NCBI GenBank assembly: GCA_013396525.1
Contig: VWYX01000728.1
Coordinates: 320,004-384,003, forward strand
DNA: 64,000 nt
Direction of reading: 5' to 3'
DNA from: Chaetorhynchus papuensis
Taxonomy: Eukaryota; Chordata; Aves; Passeriformes; Rhipiduridae
Shown: positions 1 through 12,231 of the stretch, in pieces
How positions within the stretch are numbered: the stretch's first letter is position 1
How the letters are laid out: every line of letters begins with the position of its first letter
Position numbers and translations under genes: made by a program
Notes under the pieces: generated by a model
Told to the model about the DNA's origin: nothing
Database searches by the model: none
The model's input: the letters and a program-made list of their open reading frames with translations, nothing else

Positions 1-1259
1 TAAAGCAATCTGTCAATTAAAGCATATGCCTCACCAGTTCATCCTTTTCAAGTTTCCTATGTGTATGTTTAAACAAACAAAAAAAAAAAGTATGAGCCTA
101 AATTCTGTTTGGTTTCTTTTATTGTTTTCTGGGAGCAGCAGGAAATTATTTTCACACTTGATAAAGCTCAACCTTCATAAGGAAGGCAATGAAGAACAAA
201 CTATGCACCAGTGCACAAGACAGCTTAAACTTGCAATACCAAGTAGAAGCTCTTCTGAGAAAAAGACCCTGAGTTGTTTCCAAGGATTTTTGAACAAGCT
301 TTTTGGGCTTCTTTTATTGCCTTTACATTTTGTTGTAATTCTGTGTGCTGGAAATCAAATTTGGAGTTGCACAAAGGCTGTGGCTGAGTAAGATGTCTGG
401 GGATGAAGTTGTGACTTTACCTCTTCTTTGGGAATGGCCAGCTTTCCTGATACTGCAGTAATGTTTGTTATCCTGTCTGAGGAATGGAGGAGCCATGGGA
501 ATTGTTTACCCTCTTACATTTGATTGAGGAGTGGGTGTACAGGGCTTTTGCTCAGAGGGAGGGGGTTAGGTGTTTTTTTTTCTTTTAAATGATCCATAAT
601 GTATATTGTGGACAAAATAGGGATTGAATAACATTTGCTGGGGCTAAGAAATCACTGAAGACTTTTTATTCCTTATCTGCTTTGAAGCCACCTATTTCTC
701 TTTCCCTAGTTGCTAGAATTGATTAACGTTTACCCTTTACTCTGTAGTTACAAACACTAGGTCAACATTCCTGTCACAGAAGGCCTAACAGTAATTCCCA
801 TCTGGTTATGAGATCTTATCTCATAAGAACTGTGATTATTTGATAGTATTTTTAAAAAAACAAATGCAGCATTCACTAACCAATTTGCTTTGCAATGGAT
901 TTTGGACAGCACTAAACTCTTTGCAAGAATCACACTTGTTGAACCAGTTTAAAACCTGTTTAAGAGAAGCCAGCTAGTTTTGAATAAATACCTGTTGATT
1001 ATTTTTGAGAAAATACCCACTGCTCCTTTTCTCTAATATATTTAGGCGTTGCTAATTTCTCTCCTTGCATCTGGAAGAACTCCCATCTGCATTTCTGGTG
1101 GCTGCCATCGGGTGGTGCCAGGCCATCAGTATATACAGTATGAGACAATGGTTTGGGCTTTGAACAGATCAAAAACCAAACGAGCTTTAAAATCTGATCC
1201 CAAATAATTCACAGTGCAAATAAATGAAGCAGCCAGCGCAAATAGTTACTTTGATGCAC
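1..1259. other. Unique AT-rich DNA, no gene seen
   Basis: No recognisable exon, RNA gene or transposon. A 121-codon open frame at 26-391 on the plus strand has no domain, starts among A-rich codons and has the low-complexity make-up expected of chance. I treat it as non-coding. Confidence 0.6.
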
Positions 1260-1272
1260 TTTTTTTTTTTTT
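1260..1272. repeat. Poly-T run (13 T)
   Basis: An uninterrupted run of T. No target duplication or retroposed body is visible next to it, so it is listed only as a mononucleotide repeat. Confidence 0.9.
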
Positions 1273-1330
1273 GTGCTTAGCATAAAGGAAGGGTCTGTCT
1301 GGTATATACTTCTTTTAGTGCGCCTGTTTG

Positions 1331-1395
1331 CGTGTGTGTGTAGAAATATATATATATATATATATGCATACATGTGTATGTGCATGCATGTGTGT
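1331..1395. repeat. Alternating purine-pyrimidine repeat (TG, TA, TGCA)
   Basis: A (GT)n stretch at 1331-1341 is followed by 20 nt of pure (AT)n at 1346-1365 and then mixed GCATAC/TGTATG/TGCATG steps up to about 1395. Nearly every step alternates purine and pyrimidine, apart from a short break at 1341-1345. Such runs are variable microsatellites and can adopt Z-DNA or cruciform structures. Function is not implied. Confidence 0.9.
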
Positions 1396-2295
1396 AAAGT
1401 TTGACCTGAAATATGGTTTTGCCCTAAGGATACTGATGCCTTGTTTTTGATCATGTTGTACTAACGTGGCTTAATTAATAGCCCTCTTAGCATCTCTGCT
1501 AATGTTCAGGCTTTTGTTGCTTGTGTGTGTTTTTATTTCGGACCTGCTAAGTGTTAAAGCTGACTGGAGACAAATGATAGATTTCCAACTTCAGAGAAAC
1601 AATATCTATCTAATGCATGTTTAAGGAAGACTAATTTATTGCCTTAAACTCAGCTCACAATTGAGTGTCCAATGAAAGCAATGAAATATTAATATTTTAG
1701 AGTCATGTTTGAAATATCTCCTGTCTATCTGGTTCAAAAATCTATATTATATTAATTATACAGACATACCAATTTATTCTTTGAGCTATCTAAATCAGTT
1801 TCTGAAGTATTTGGTTTATAATAACTGAGGAGAAGAAATTAGGCCTGTGATTAGTGAGAGGGATGTACAAATATTTATTGAACATCACATTTGAAAAAGC
1901 TACTGTCTGCGTAAGATAAAATAATAATAGTTGGAAATGAAAAAAAGAATATTACTGGCAATAGATTACGTAGATCAAGTCTAAAATACTTGATTTCACA
2001 TTTCTGTTTATGTTGACGTTTAATAAAGTGGTTGAAGGTTTGAAGGTTTGTATTTACAGAAGCATATCTTTAGTGGGGAAAACATTGACATTCACAACTC
2101 ATTTGCTCTTGAACACCTTTTGTTAATGTATGAAATGAAATGCAGAATGTGGCCTGGCAACTGAACAAACTAAAATTAAAAATTATTTAACTTACTTGCA
2201 TTGTAGAGCTTTGGAGTTACATGGAGAAAAAACCACAGTAATTCTTCTGACAAATCCTAGATCATGCTGTATTCTTTGCCAGGTAGTGGTAACTT
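1396..2295. other. Unique AT-rich DNA, nothing recognised
   Basis: No coding, RNA or transposon signal seen. A short tandem of a GAAGGTTT unit occurs near 2034-2050. Confidence 0.55.
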
Positions 2296-2368
2296 AAAAA
2301 AACACAAACAAACAAGAAAAACCCCCCGCCCCAAAAATCCAAACCCAAAGCAAATAAAAAAATGCCCC
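2296..2368. repeat. A/C-rich low-complexity tract
   Basis: About 70 nt made almost wholly of A and C, mixing AAAC units with C runs. It is one of several A/C (or T/G) tracts of the same flavour in the window (10350-10370, 49798-49858, 57658-57700, 61804-61924). It does not encode a recognisable peptide. It may be an expanded retroposon tail or a simple low-complexity expansion. Confidence 0.75.
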
Positions 2369-3289
2369 CGAGACCTCACCCCACAATTCTTCTTTCTTTC
2401 TAATTTAAAAATAAAATTAACCTAAACAGAGCCTACTGAGTTGAATAATTTCAAATTCGTGTGAATAACTTTGGAGAATTGATGTAAACAGCCAACAACA
2501 GCCAAACATCAATCCTTTGTGAATCAGACTTTTTACCACACTAATTTTCCCCTCAGTGAATGGGAATAAGACCCACTTGTATCTGAGATGATGCTGTGAG
2601 TGACATTTTGAGGCTAAAAGCCTGAAAAATATTTGTAATAATTTAGATAGTGATTATCCTGTCTAGACCTTTTACTCTTTAGTAGACTTTCATTTAAATG
2701 TTGGACTCTATTTTTTTTTTTCTGACTGTAAATCAGTGGCAAATGTGCAGAATTGGACTCTCTGAAGTTTTACCTTGTGAGAATGTTTTCTTAAAGCATT
2801 CCAAAACACTGAAATCCTGGAAGGGCAAGGAAAAAAAAAAATTAATTCAAAGGTAAAATCAAAAATTATTTATGGATCATTTTGTCTCTAATCCTAAAAC
2901 TGAAAGTACCAGTGGCAGCAGTGATGAGCTTAGCTGCTTCTTGAGCCTAATGCATGTTGTGAAGTCAAATTTGATTGACATTCCATCATAAATTCCTATT
3001 CCACCTAACAAATATTTCATTTTCTCTGTTTGTAAGAGCCTTTTTAAGATGCTTCCTTAAAACAATGTAACAGTCATTTGCAGCTTTTATGGCACCTAAA
3101 TCTATGCCTTTCTGCTGGCTTGGTTCTACTGACATTTGAACATTGTTAATAATCACTGGCCATTTGTGTGTGCTGCGTAAAGGCATAATGTGCTTTTATA
3201 TAAAACACTCTTATGAGGGCTCATTATCTCGTGAGGCAGCAGTTATAATGAAAATTAAACAATTGCAAACTCGCTTGGCCAAGTGTTTT
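2369..3289. other. Unique AT-rich DNA upstream of the CpG cluster
   Basis: No gene or repeat recognised. Several homopolymer A or T runs of about 10 nt occur (for example near 2710 and 2830). Confidence 0.55.
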
Positions 3290-3700
3290 TGAAATAAATT
3301 TAGCCGGGCTGCCTCACAGCTCCTACCTGATTCTTGCGGGGTTATATATCAGAGCTGCTGGAGAGTTGCACGCATAAATTCCTTCGTGCAGCGGTGGGAG
3401 CTGTGCGCAGCCCGCTCCGCCGTGCTCTGCTAAAGCTGAGCAGGAAATGCTCGTTTCACAGGCAGCGTCCTAGCAGGGCATGAAATAAGTGTAGACCTCT
3501 GAATGGAGTCTCCGTGGTATCGACAGTTAAACGGATGTTACAAACGACCTTTTGCTTGCAGGTAGCCGCAGAAGCATTGGATCGGCAGACTGCGAGCTGC
3601 TCCTGCTGGTTTGGAAACCACTGGCTATCTACAGCCGTGGGGTTAAAAATTACCAAATTAGCTGCACTTCTCCGGCTAAGAAAGGGTTGAGAATGTAAAT
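3290..3700. promoter_or_regulatory. CpG-dense segment with TATA-like element, candidate promoter or enhancer
   Basis: By eye there are about 18 CpG dinucleotides in 3301-3600, against roughly one per 100 bp or fewer in the flanks. It is the clearest CpG cluster in the window. A TATA-like TTATATATC lies at 3342-3350, followed by GC-rich sequence with several GCGC/CCGC motifs. That is a plausible core-promoter arrangement on the plus strand, with a start expected near 3375. No long open frame begins downstream on the plus strand. A 92-codon frame on the minus strand (3456-3734) has no recognisable domain. The alternatives are an enhancer or a decayed GC-rich repeat. The CpG density is seen; promoter function is inferred. 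Confidence 0.35.
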
Positions 3701-6617
3701 ATGGGCTAGTCGGTGTTTTGTTTGTAGACTGCAAAGTTTTACTAAAAGCTATACCTAATGGGCATAATTTTTTACAACTTCTTCTGTGTTTTTACATAAA
3801 ATTATTTACATGGGAAGTACTTTAATAATAAAGTAAATGCATGATGAGGAATCCAGGTAGGCTTCTCCATGGTGTCTGCATTTCAGCAGAGCTGGTCTAG
3901 CTGAGGATCTGTACAACTGAAATTCACTTCTAAAATGACTGTTGCTTAGCTAGCCAGGGCAGTTTGTGTCATTGCTGACATGCTTCCCTTCTGGTATGTA
4001 TGCAACTATATTTGTCCTTATATTCAACTTGTATTCAACTTCTCCTCTGACTTTTATTTCAATGCAGCACTTAGAGGCAGATTGTTCCAGTAATACAGTA
4101 GTAAGAGAACCCAAATTTCCATTTTCTTTTTTTTCCTTTTCGCACATGTTTAATTTTGAAATCTACAGTGGCATGAAACAATAATTCAGAGAGGCTCTGT
4201 CTCAAATTACCTTTCTTCATTAAAAAATAAAATAAAATAACCAGGAGGTCTAGCACGTTATGTCACTAAGTCACACAGTAAGAGGGACCATCAAAGAATG
4301 GTGGGAATTATCACAGCAGCTTGCTCCTTGTTAGAAGCATTTACCTCATGACCCTTTCATTTGCCTACTGCCACTTTAGTTTAAGAGTGACAACACTGTA
4401 TAGCACTCTGCACTTTCCGCCTCCCCCCCTTGCCCTTTCCCTTAGCACCAGATGCCTTTGTAAAGCAGCCTGGTGAAGGAGTGAACAAAACCTTGTGGGA
4501 TAAGTCTGACACTGGAAGTTAATGATTATCAGTCGAAACAAAACACTTGTTTACATGTTGTAGTCATTAGAGGTTCCAGTCAGTCATACCTCGGCTGGGA
4601 TTCCTGCCAAATGTTTTGAGGGTTCTTTCACAAGCTGTGCAGTTTTGTAAATACAAAAGCACTCTTATTAAGCCTTTTTAGTATTAGACTGTGCAATTAA
4701 GACTACGGGTAATTAGATTCCTTTATTTGGAGTAGAATGGTCCAAGATACACACACACACACAACTTAGCCACAGGATACCATCGTATCTCTATTTGGGT
4801 GTTCCATTACAGATCAATGACTAAGAGAAACTCTCTTGTATTGTGCACATTTTTTCCTTATTAAAAATTGTGCTCAAAACTTGGGGCCGTATGGGTTTTT
4901 CCTCACCTTATTGTCAGCACCTCCGTTGGAGCCATAAAACTTTCTTTTTAGATTAGCTTGTCTCAATTTGCTGGAAACCTTTTGCTTACATCTCTTTTAG
5001 TATTGCTGGCTTTTCATTTCAGCTTTATTACATTTAGGATTAAGGAGGTGATTTGACTATGAAGGAATTTAGGAAAATTTCCAGTAAGCTAAGGATGATT
5101 TTAAGTTAACTGCCGGATAACAGAGTTGTAGAAATGAATGTTTCTTTTAACACCTGTGAATTAGTCCATACCTGAGTAAATAAATGATCCCTTTGGTATT
5201 TGAAGTTGATATAAACCAGCTCAAATTTCAACATATTCTTGTAAACACTCTAATCATGCAAAAATGCCTCTAATACAAATAATCGTGTGAGCTGATGAAC
5301 CTGTTTTACGTACCCTTCTGCTCAGGGAGTATTCTCTGCATTGAGCATGATGGTAAATTATTTAAGATTTGGGAGGCCATTTTTTTGTAACTGTGAATTG
5401 TAAGACAACTGAATCATCCATACATATTTTATCTCTATTTTTTTTTCTTTGCCAGAGAAGATATCCATTTTAGCTGCTCCAGTGCAGGACTGCTCGCTTT
5501 GACATTTCCCGGTTGTCTGTAGTGCTAGGCAATAATTAAATATCAGGTGCATAAGCTGCTCTTTAATTTGACATGTGTGCTCCAGGCAATAAACACATGC
5601 AGTGCAACGTGGGAGTGTAATTGCTAAGGAATAAAATCTTGTACCAAGTGAGATCATTGTATCAGGTACTGTGTGACAGCTCATTTGATCATTATGCCCA
5701 GGCTAAAGAGGTTGCCTAATTAGTTTCCATTAAAACTCACCCTTTAATCAGGAATTATTCTTGCATAAAGAATGTCACTTGGTCCAGATGAATGAACAAT
5801 GGTTCCCCCTTGAGATTCAACTATCTGTTACACTTGGGATGCCATATGTCTTTTCAAACAATTCAGCTACCACAGTACTCTGTGAGTCTGGATCTCGCAG
5901 CACGATGTGGTATTTGCATTTCCTCGATACCAGCTCGTGTTCTGCAGAAGAATCACAATGGTGTTCTGTGTATACCTCATCAAGTCAGAGGAACTACGTT
6001 CAATCAGCACGAACTGTGTTGTAAACACACAAATTACTAATGGGCCTCTCTTAACTAACGTGCCTTAGTTGTTGTATACATTTCATTGGTGACATACATA
6101 GCATATATGCTGTTACCTGGAGCTAGACTTTGGTGTCTCACCTAGAAACGTCAAGGTTCATCTAAATTTAATATTTTGAAGAGAAATAATTCCCTAGCTT
6201 TTTTTCTTCTTGTGACAATAGTTTTGTCATTTGAAGCTGATCACAGAAGTAGCTCTGCTTTCTTTTTTTCTCTCTTCCCCAAAAATTACCTTTCGAGTGC
6301 CTTCCCCTTGCTCCCACAAGACATGTGGCTTCATGCACAGAAGGGGAGCTTAGTTGTTGGGTATGCTTCAATCTGAGCCATTTCTGCAAATTCCAAGTTG
6401 TCCAACTGAGTTGACTCTTCTGCCACGTGGAAACTGCAGTGGGTGGCTCATTTGAGCTGTCCAGAACCAGCTCCTCAGGAGAGTCTTCCCCGCTGTGGCT
6501 GTACGGGCTGCAGTAGGCCAGAGGGAGAGAAAGAGACTTTCAAGTCAAAGCTTAGCACTTGCAGTCAGTGGCCTCATTCAGCTTTGTTGATAATCTGCTG
6601 TACAGATGTGAACTGAT
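3701..6617. other. Unique AT-rich DNA with an (AC)n repeat
   Basis: Non-coding as far as can be read. Scattered TAATTA homeodomain-type cores occur, for example around 5716-5760, but such cores are frequent by chance at this base composition. Short open frames on both strands (up to 108 codons, 5358-5684 minus) have no domains. Confidence 0.5.
4749..4763. repeat. (AC)n microsatellite, 15 nt
   Basis: An uninterrupted AC dinucleotide repeat of 7.5 units. It is short, so probably of low variability. Confidence 0.85.
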
Positions 6618-7299
6618 TTAGTAGTGTTTGAAAAATGCCATGGCCTGGCCTGGCAGTTCGAAGTCTGGTGACAGCAAGAACAGCTTGGTGCTCTTCCTTT
6701 TCCCAGAGGTGTCCTGGGACAGTGAGCTGAGCTCTTCCCTTCTGTAGTGGAGGGATGATCCTACAACATGCTGATGTCTGTGCTGATTATCTGCCAGTAT
6801 GGTGTCCAATCTTCTTCTAATCAAATGCTTTATGAGGCACCCAGATATACTGGTCTCAAAAAAAAACCAACTCGCTAAGTGTTTTTTGCATCTCAGACTG
6901 TTGCAGACCCTTGTTGTGTTGGGAGGAATGTAAAAATGTTTTGTGGGCTTTGTGCACCTGGAGGCAACGTCTTTTACAGAAACAACAGCAACCCAAGGTT
7001 TTGTGAAAAGTGCCACAAACATTAAGAAAGCATCATGCGGGATACCTGCTCTAGGTCCATATGTGGTAAATCTGGGGTCTCTAACCTTCATGCTTAAAAC
7101 CGAGGTATGTGAGCTCTTACACCGCAAGAGTATTCAAGGCAATGGAAGGATTTTGGTGCAAGATGGAATTCAAATCCTTAATGTTTCTTGCTGCTACTGC
7201 TCTGAATGCCTCCATTCTCCATACCCGATATACGGTACGTCACAGCCACAGAGAATGAAGCAGACAGGAAAGTGTCTAAAGCACACGATTAACATCTAG
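6618..7299. other. Zone with overlapping open frames on both strands, probably non-coding
   Basis: The longest open frame of the window (169 codons, minus, 6618-7127) overlaps a 118-codon plus-strand frame (6943-7299). Neither shows a recognisable domain, signal peptide or repeat. A good consensus splice-donor string (CGAG then GTATGT) falls at 7101-7110 inside the plus frame, but no matching upstream acceptor was identified. In about 64 kb with a stop frequency near 5 percent per codon, one frame of this length is roughly what chance allows. A decayed transposon or non-coding RNA exon is possible. I do not call a gene. Confidence 0.35.
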
Positions 7300-9660
7300 A
7301 ATCAGGAGAAGAGAAATGGTTTGATGATCTAATGTGACTCTAAATAGCAGAAGCTTTTAATTTATTGGTTTTTTACACCCTGAGCTACATGTCTAGGAAA
7401 ATTAGTAATCTGTGTTGTCTGAGAACTGTCCACCTTTACCTAAAATATTCTTTGTAGTTGTGGTCAATCTCTGATACATTGGAGGAAGATGTAGAAGAAA
7501 GAATAAAAGCTTCTTTGAGCACAGAAACTGAATTCTGATCTCCTCTGGCTTCCTCTTGTTAATCCATACTATTTCGGCATTCATGCATATATTTTACACT
7601 CCTTTTTAATATTTTCAGCAAACATATTCTTACTTCTCTTTCATGTTCTCAATGCCGTTCCCGATTTCTTTCCACATCCCCAGATTGTATTTGCCCAGGC
7701 TTCTGGAGAAATCTGTTGCATCTGATTCAGTTACAGACATCGATTGGTGTCAGTTTTTGTCTCTTGACTATTAGTCAAAGAGGATTTTTTGCATCTTAGT
7801 TACTTCAAACCCAACAAATGCCTAGAGGGGCTCCATCATGATGATTTATGCAAATACTTGAGTGAAGCTCCTAGATGGTATCCAGACTGCTCTGGTGGTA
7901 TGCGGTGATAAAGATCAATTATTGCTAGAATGATCTGAATTATCTGGCTATTATATCTTTATTTTTGAAGAGGTTATTGATAGCTCCAAAGCAAGGAGAT
8001 ATATCTAGTAATCGTGAATTAAGTGCCTTCTCCAGTTCTGCAGGCCTCTGTCTTGAAAACCTGTGTGCTGAAGAATACACACAATCTTTGCAGATTATTG
8101 ACGTCAGAGGGATCTTCTGGCAATAAAAATGAACAATTAAAACTTAAAGTAAAACTCTTAAATTAAAACAACTGTAGTTTAGTAGCATAATGGGGAAATA
8201 AAAATGTTGAATTAATAATGGGCAAATTTACATTGTAATAGTAGTGGTATTATTTGGTACAAAGCACAGCCTCTCCAAGAGGTGAGTTTTGTTTTGTCTT
8301 GAATCAGGTTAACCTCTTTAGCCAATCAGTTTTTGTGCTAATAATCGTGGTTTATATTATTGAGATTTTCAATGTGATCATTTGTATTTTCCCTAACCAA
8401 CTAAGGTTTTTCATTATAACAATGAATTCTACAGGTTATTTATAATATGTTAATAAAAATTAAAAAGGGCAACTTGAAATTACAGTTTTAAAGGAGAGTT
8501 AGATTTTAAGAGGAGTATTTTTGCAATCTTTATTCTCATATACTGATAGGGGGCATGGGAACATCTGAAATCCCTCAGACTGTGTGTTCAGTGCAGTACC
8601 TCTGGCATGTTCCCTTCCTCTTCCCCCTGTATTTCCTCTGAAAAAAAAAATCCTAATATTTCAAGCTTTCCTTCTGCAGATGTACTTTTATGACTGCAAT
8701 CTTGACCGTTGCCTAGTTTTTAGTCCTGTCACTGGCCCATGTCTTTCTCTGTGTTCTTTTCAAAGCTGGAAAGACAGAGCATAAAAAAGTATTTCATAAG
8801 AGGGCATCTCATTGATTTATTATATTGAGACTGTTATTTAATTTTTGAACTTTCTGAAGATAACAAGATGCTTCCTTTTTAAATGCAGCGCCATAAATCA
8901 GAGTTCATTTTAGAGTTGACCCAATATTACCAAAAGGTTTATGAACTTAGCAAACTTGGCTCAAATATGGCTGAAGAGCTGCACTGAGATGCATCATATT
9001 ATGATTAAAATCTTGCTGTAGCCCTACTCTAAGTATCAAGTATATCTAAATATCTTCAGTAGCAAGTTTAAACCAGAAATGACCTAAGAAAAATACTTCT
9101 GCTATAAACAAATATAGGGGCTAAAACCAGTTTTGGGTGACTATTCAGGGCTACTTTTACTTTCTCTGAAGCTGACTGCCAAGGTCTAAATTTTATATCT
9201 TTTCCACAAAATGCATTTTCCAGTTAAAAATACATATGTTTATCTTAGTGTTATAAAGTGGGGACTATCTTTATTACTCTTGTTATTAATCCAAGTAATC
9301 TTTAGTGTTTCTATAAGAAATTCACTGGAGTGAAATCAAAACATTGTTCAGGATAGAATGAACCTTTCCTATATGCAAAAAGCAAACTAAACTGCATTCA
9401 ATGTAAATAAAGACCATCAGCATTACTCTATGTAATATCCTGATACTTTACAGCCCTTTTGGACCTGAACATGTCAGCCATACTTCAGAAGCCTCCATAA
9501 ACCTGTATAAATGTTTTCTTTTGCAATGATTTTTCAAAGTTTCCAGTAACAATCATTTATTGGTCCCTTGTGAGTTGTACTTCATGGACTGAATATTATC
9601 AAGGAAAACAAACTGGTTTTGTTTTATTTCTCTGAAGTGCTTTCTAAAAGAATTCTATTC
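7300..9660. other. Unique AT-rich DNA, nothing recognised
   Basis: No exon, RNA gene or transposon recognised. Only short domain-free open frames occur. Confidence 0.5.
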
Positions 9661-9669
9661 AAAATGTAC

Positions 9670-9785
9670 ATGTTGGATCATATCCTGCCCCTAGCTATGG
9701 TGTCTGATAAAATGCCATTGACTTTTTTACCGTCCACTTTGACTCTGGCCTATTTCCACGCGCTCCAGGCTGCCAGTGTAACTAA
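9670..9785. repeat. Possible very old interspersed repeat fragment
   Basis: The text around TGCCATTGACTT (9713-9724), with a GATCATATCCTGCC string upstream, recalls an old amniote repeat family containing a CCATTGACTTCAATGG-type core. I recall the core but cannot name the family with certainty. A related core occurs in reverse orientation at 19241-19253. The similarity is short and may be chance. Confidence 0.2.
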
Positions 9786-11869
9786 GGAGGGAAAACTTGA
9801 CCTGGGGTATGTTTTGCTTCAGAAAGAGCTGCATTATTTACCCTCAGTGAGGCAAATACAGTAATTCACGTGTTATACACACACTAAGACAGAATGAGTC
9901 CTAGGGTCCTGTTGTAAAAGTTCCCCCTTGCAAAGCTCCCCAGTCAGGTACTTCCCAGAACAGTCGGGACTTGCACGTGGAGAACAGTGCTCGGCTTTAG
10001 GTCAGGAATGCTCAGGGGTGTGGAACAAAAATTACTGTGAAGGGTGAGTCCTGCTATGAGAAAGAGAGGGGCTGGGCAGGGACACTGAGGTGCTGGACTC
10101 GCTGATTCAGTACGGATGGAAAGGATGAGGGCAGCAGTGGTCTTGCTGCAGTGAGGAGGATTGTGTGTCCTGATTCATCCCAGTGTCCCTGCTGGGGCTC
10201 TCAGGGGACTGAAAAGAAAATGTAGAAAGAGGTTCAAGGAGAGCAGCTATCCTTGACATGCAAGCTGATTGCCAGCCTAGGAAACGGCCAAAATACTTTA
10301 TACTTAGGTCTGGCCAGAATTGCTCTCCACCTCTAAGAAATCTTGATTGGGGAAAAAACCCAAAAACCCCTTTGCGTCTAGACAGGTTTCTCCATTATTT
10401 TGTAGTCTGGAAGGCCTAGGTCTAATCTACGTAAGAATAAAGAACTGAAGGTGTTTCACAAAAAATGTGAAATGGCATGCCATTTCCTAATTGCTGTCCC
10501 TGTGTGGCTGCTCTATCATGAAACAAACCCCATTTTGCTTTGGATAACTACTGTGGGAAAGACAATTTATTTCAGTTGGAATATATTCTCGAAATTTTAT
10601 CTGTATATTTAGTTAATGCTTTCCAGCATTTCTCTCTTGCCATGTAGTTAGAGTTTTGTGTTTTTGTTACTTTTGACATGAATGCTGCTTTCGAAGTATG
10701 TCATTCTGGAAGAAATAGCAAATATAGAGAAATTCAAGATAACTGTTAAAACTGGGACCAATCGATGTGTGTTTTTCAAAATATACAGAATTTGAAGCAT
10801 TGACAGATCATCCTTAAACACTGAATTAGTACAAATAGAAGTATACTGAAAAATATAAATTTAGCAAGATTATGATGTATTAATTTTTGTATCTGCTCTA
10901 AAAATATGGCAATTTTTTATGTGCTATGCCTTCATTTTTCAAATATAGTTCTCTAACTTTTTAAAAGGCCAACTTTCAGGGGAGCTTACATCTTAAGTTC
11001 AAGGAACAGTGTGCATTTACAGCTGACTAAATTTTGAAAGCTTTTGCTGCTCATTCTCTCACATAGAACATTGAACATGTAGTATTCACAGCCCTCATGA
11101 TAATAGGTTTGTTGGGACAAGGAAGGCATCTTTTTCTTGTTCCATCTGAGTTATTATGTCTGGTTCAGTCACTTGAGAAATAAAGTTGGCATCTGCAACC
11201 TCTTTTTTAGAAGGTATCTAGATACTATCTTCTGTGATCCTCCAAGAATGGTTATGAAGGGGTCTCTTTTGAGCTTTGAAGAAAAGTATTTTTACTCATG
11301 TCATAAACTTAGTTTAAAACCAAGTATCATATATTACTCTTATTTTTTTCCTGTTTTTGGTAAAGTGCTAAACCAGTACAGATGTACATGTTAAATTGGA
11401 TTGAGAAGTGAAGCAGAAGAACACAGATTTCACAAAGGAGACGTGGAAGATCTCTAATGATTTTCCTTAGGAAAAAAGGCATTAATATGGGTCCTAGAAA
11501 GTAGACTGTAAGCTTTCAATGGCAAATGACTGGAAACATATTTTTCAGTTGGCCCAAACCACTGCAATAAGTAATATCTGTAGGGAATAAAGGAACGATC
11601 AATACGTGCAAATACTTTGGTTATTTAAGCATTTGGTAAAGCGGTATGTTTCTCTTAAACCACGAGAAGACACTGCCACTATTTTACCTGGAAAATAATA
11701 TAAATAAGAATTTATATCAATATATGTATGCTTAAGGAAAACCACAAACTCATGCACATCACAATTTTCATGCTTACTTATGTTGGCAAATTTTAAGAAC
11801 TTGTTTGACATGCCTGCAGTTTGCACATCATAGCTACAGACTTCTTGGCTGGAAAGTTGAACCAGGAAC
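9786..11869. other. Unique DNA, nothing recognised
   Basis: The 9.9-10.3 kb part is less AT-rich than its surroundings. A short A/C tract lies at 10350-10370. No gene recognised. Confidence 0.5.
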
Positions 11870-12120
11870 AGCATCTAGGCTGGCTACTGCCACAGTGCAA
11901 GAAGAAGTTGTGTGGGTACCAAATGGCCCTGCTGCCACCCCGTCACTGGCAGGTGGCCCCGAAAGGCTCTGGCTGGCTGATATTGCTGGAGAAGTTAAGA
12001 ACATGACGTGCTCTGTGGTTATGGCTGGCTGGTGGCAGCTGTGCCTGCTCCTGGCAGCACATCTGGCCCAAGGATAGTCTCTCCCCTGGGACAGCCGAGG
12101 CTCCCAGTCTCCTTGATAGG
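11870..12120. other. Locally GC-rich segment of unknown origin next to the CR1 copy
   Basis: This 250-bp block is clearly richer in G and C than its flanks but is poor in CpG. It is open in two plus-strand frames (90 and 61 codons), neither with a domain. It sits about 110 bp upstream of the recognisable CR1 sequence. It could be a further, more decayed part of a transposon, but I could not align it to the CR1 reverse transcriptase region by eye. Confidence 0.35.
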
Positions 12121-12185
12121 AGTAGCTTGGTCCCTTCTTCTCAGCTTGGCAAATCTGTTTCTGTCTGCTTGAAAGAATTCCAAAT

Positions 12186-12211
12186 TATATTCACAATATA
12201 ATGTGAATATA
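12186..12211. repeat. Perfect 10-bp inverted repeat with 6-nt loop
   Basis: The arms TATATTCACA (12186-12195) and TGTGAATATA (12202-12211) are perfect reverse complements separated by ATATAA. The structure lies about 20 bp before the start of the CR1 remnant. It is not followed by a T run and there is no reason to call it a terminator. Confidence 0.85.
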
Positions 12212-12231
12212 GCTTTTTATTATGTTTTGTT

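Noticed and set aside
26..391. 121-codon plus-strand open frame
   Set aside because: No domain, ordinary length for chance in this composition, and low-complexity start. Not called as a gene.
3456..3734. 92-codon minus frame inside the CpG cluster
   Set aside because: GC-rich DNA has fewer stops, which explains its openness. No domain recognised.
12186..12211. Inverted repeat considered as a transcription terminator or transposon end
   Set aside because: No T run follows, the context is eukaryotic, and no partner end was found.
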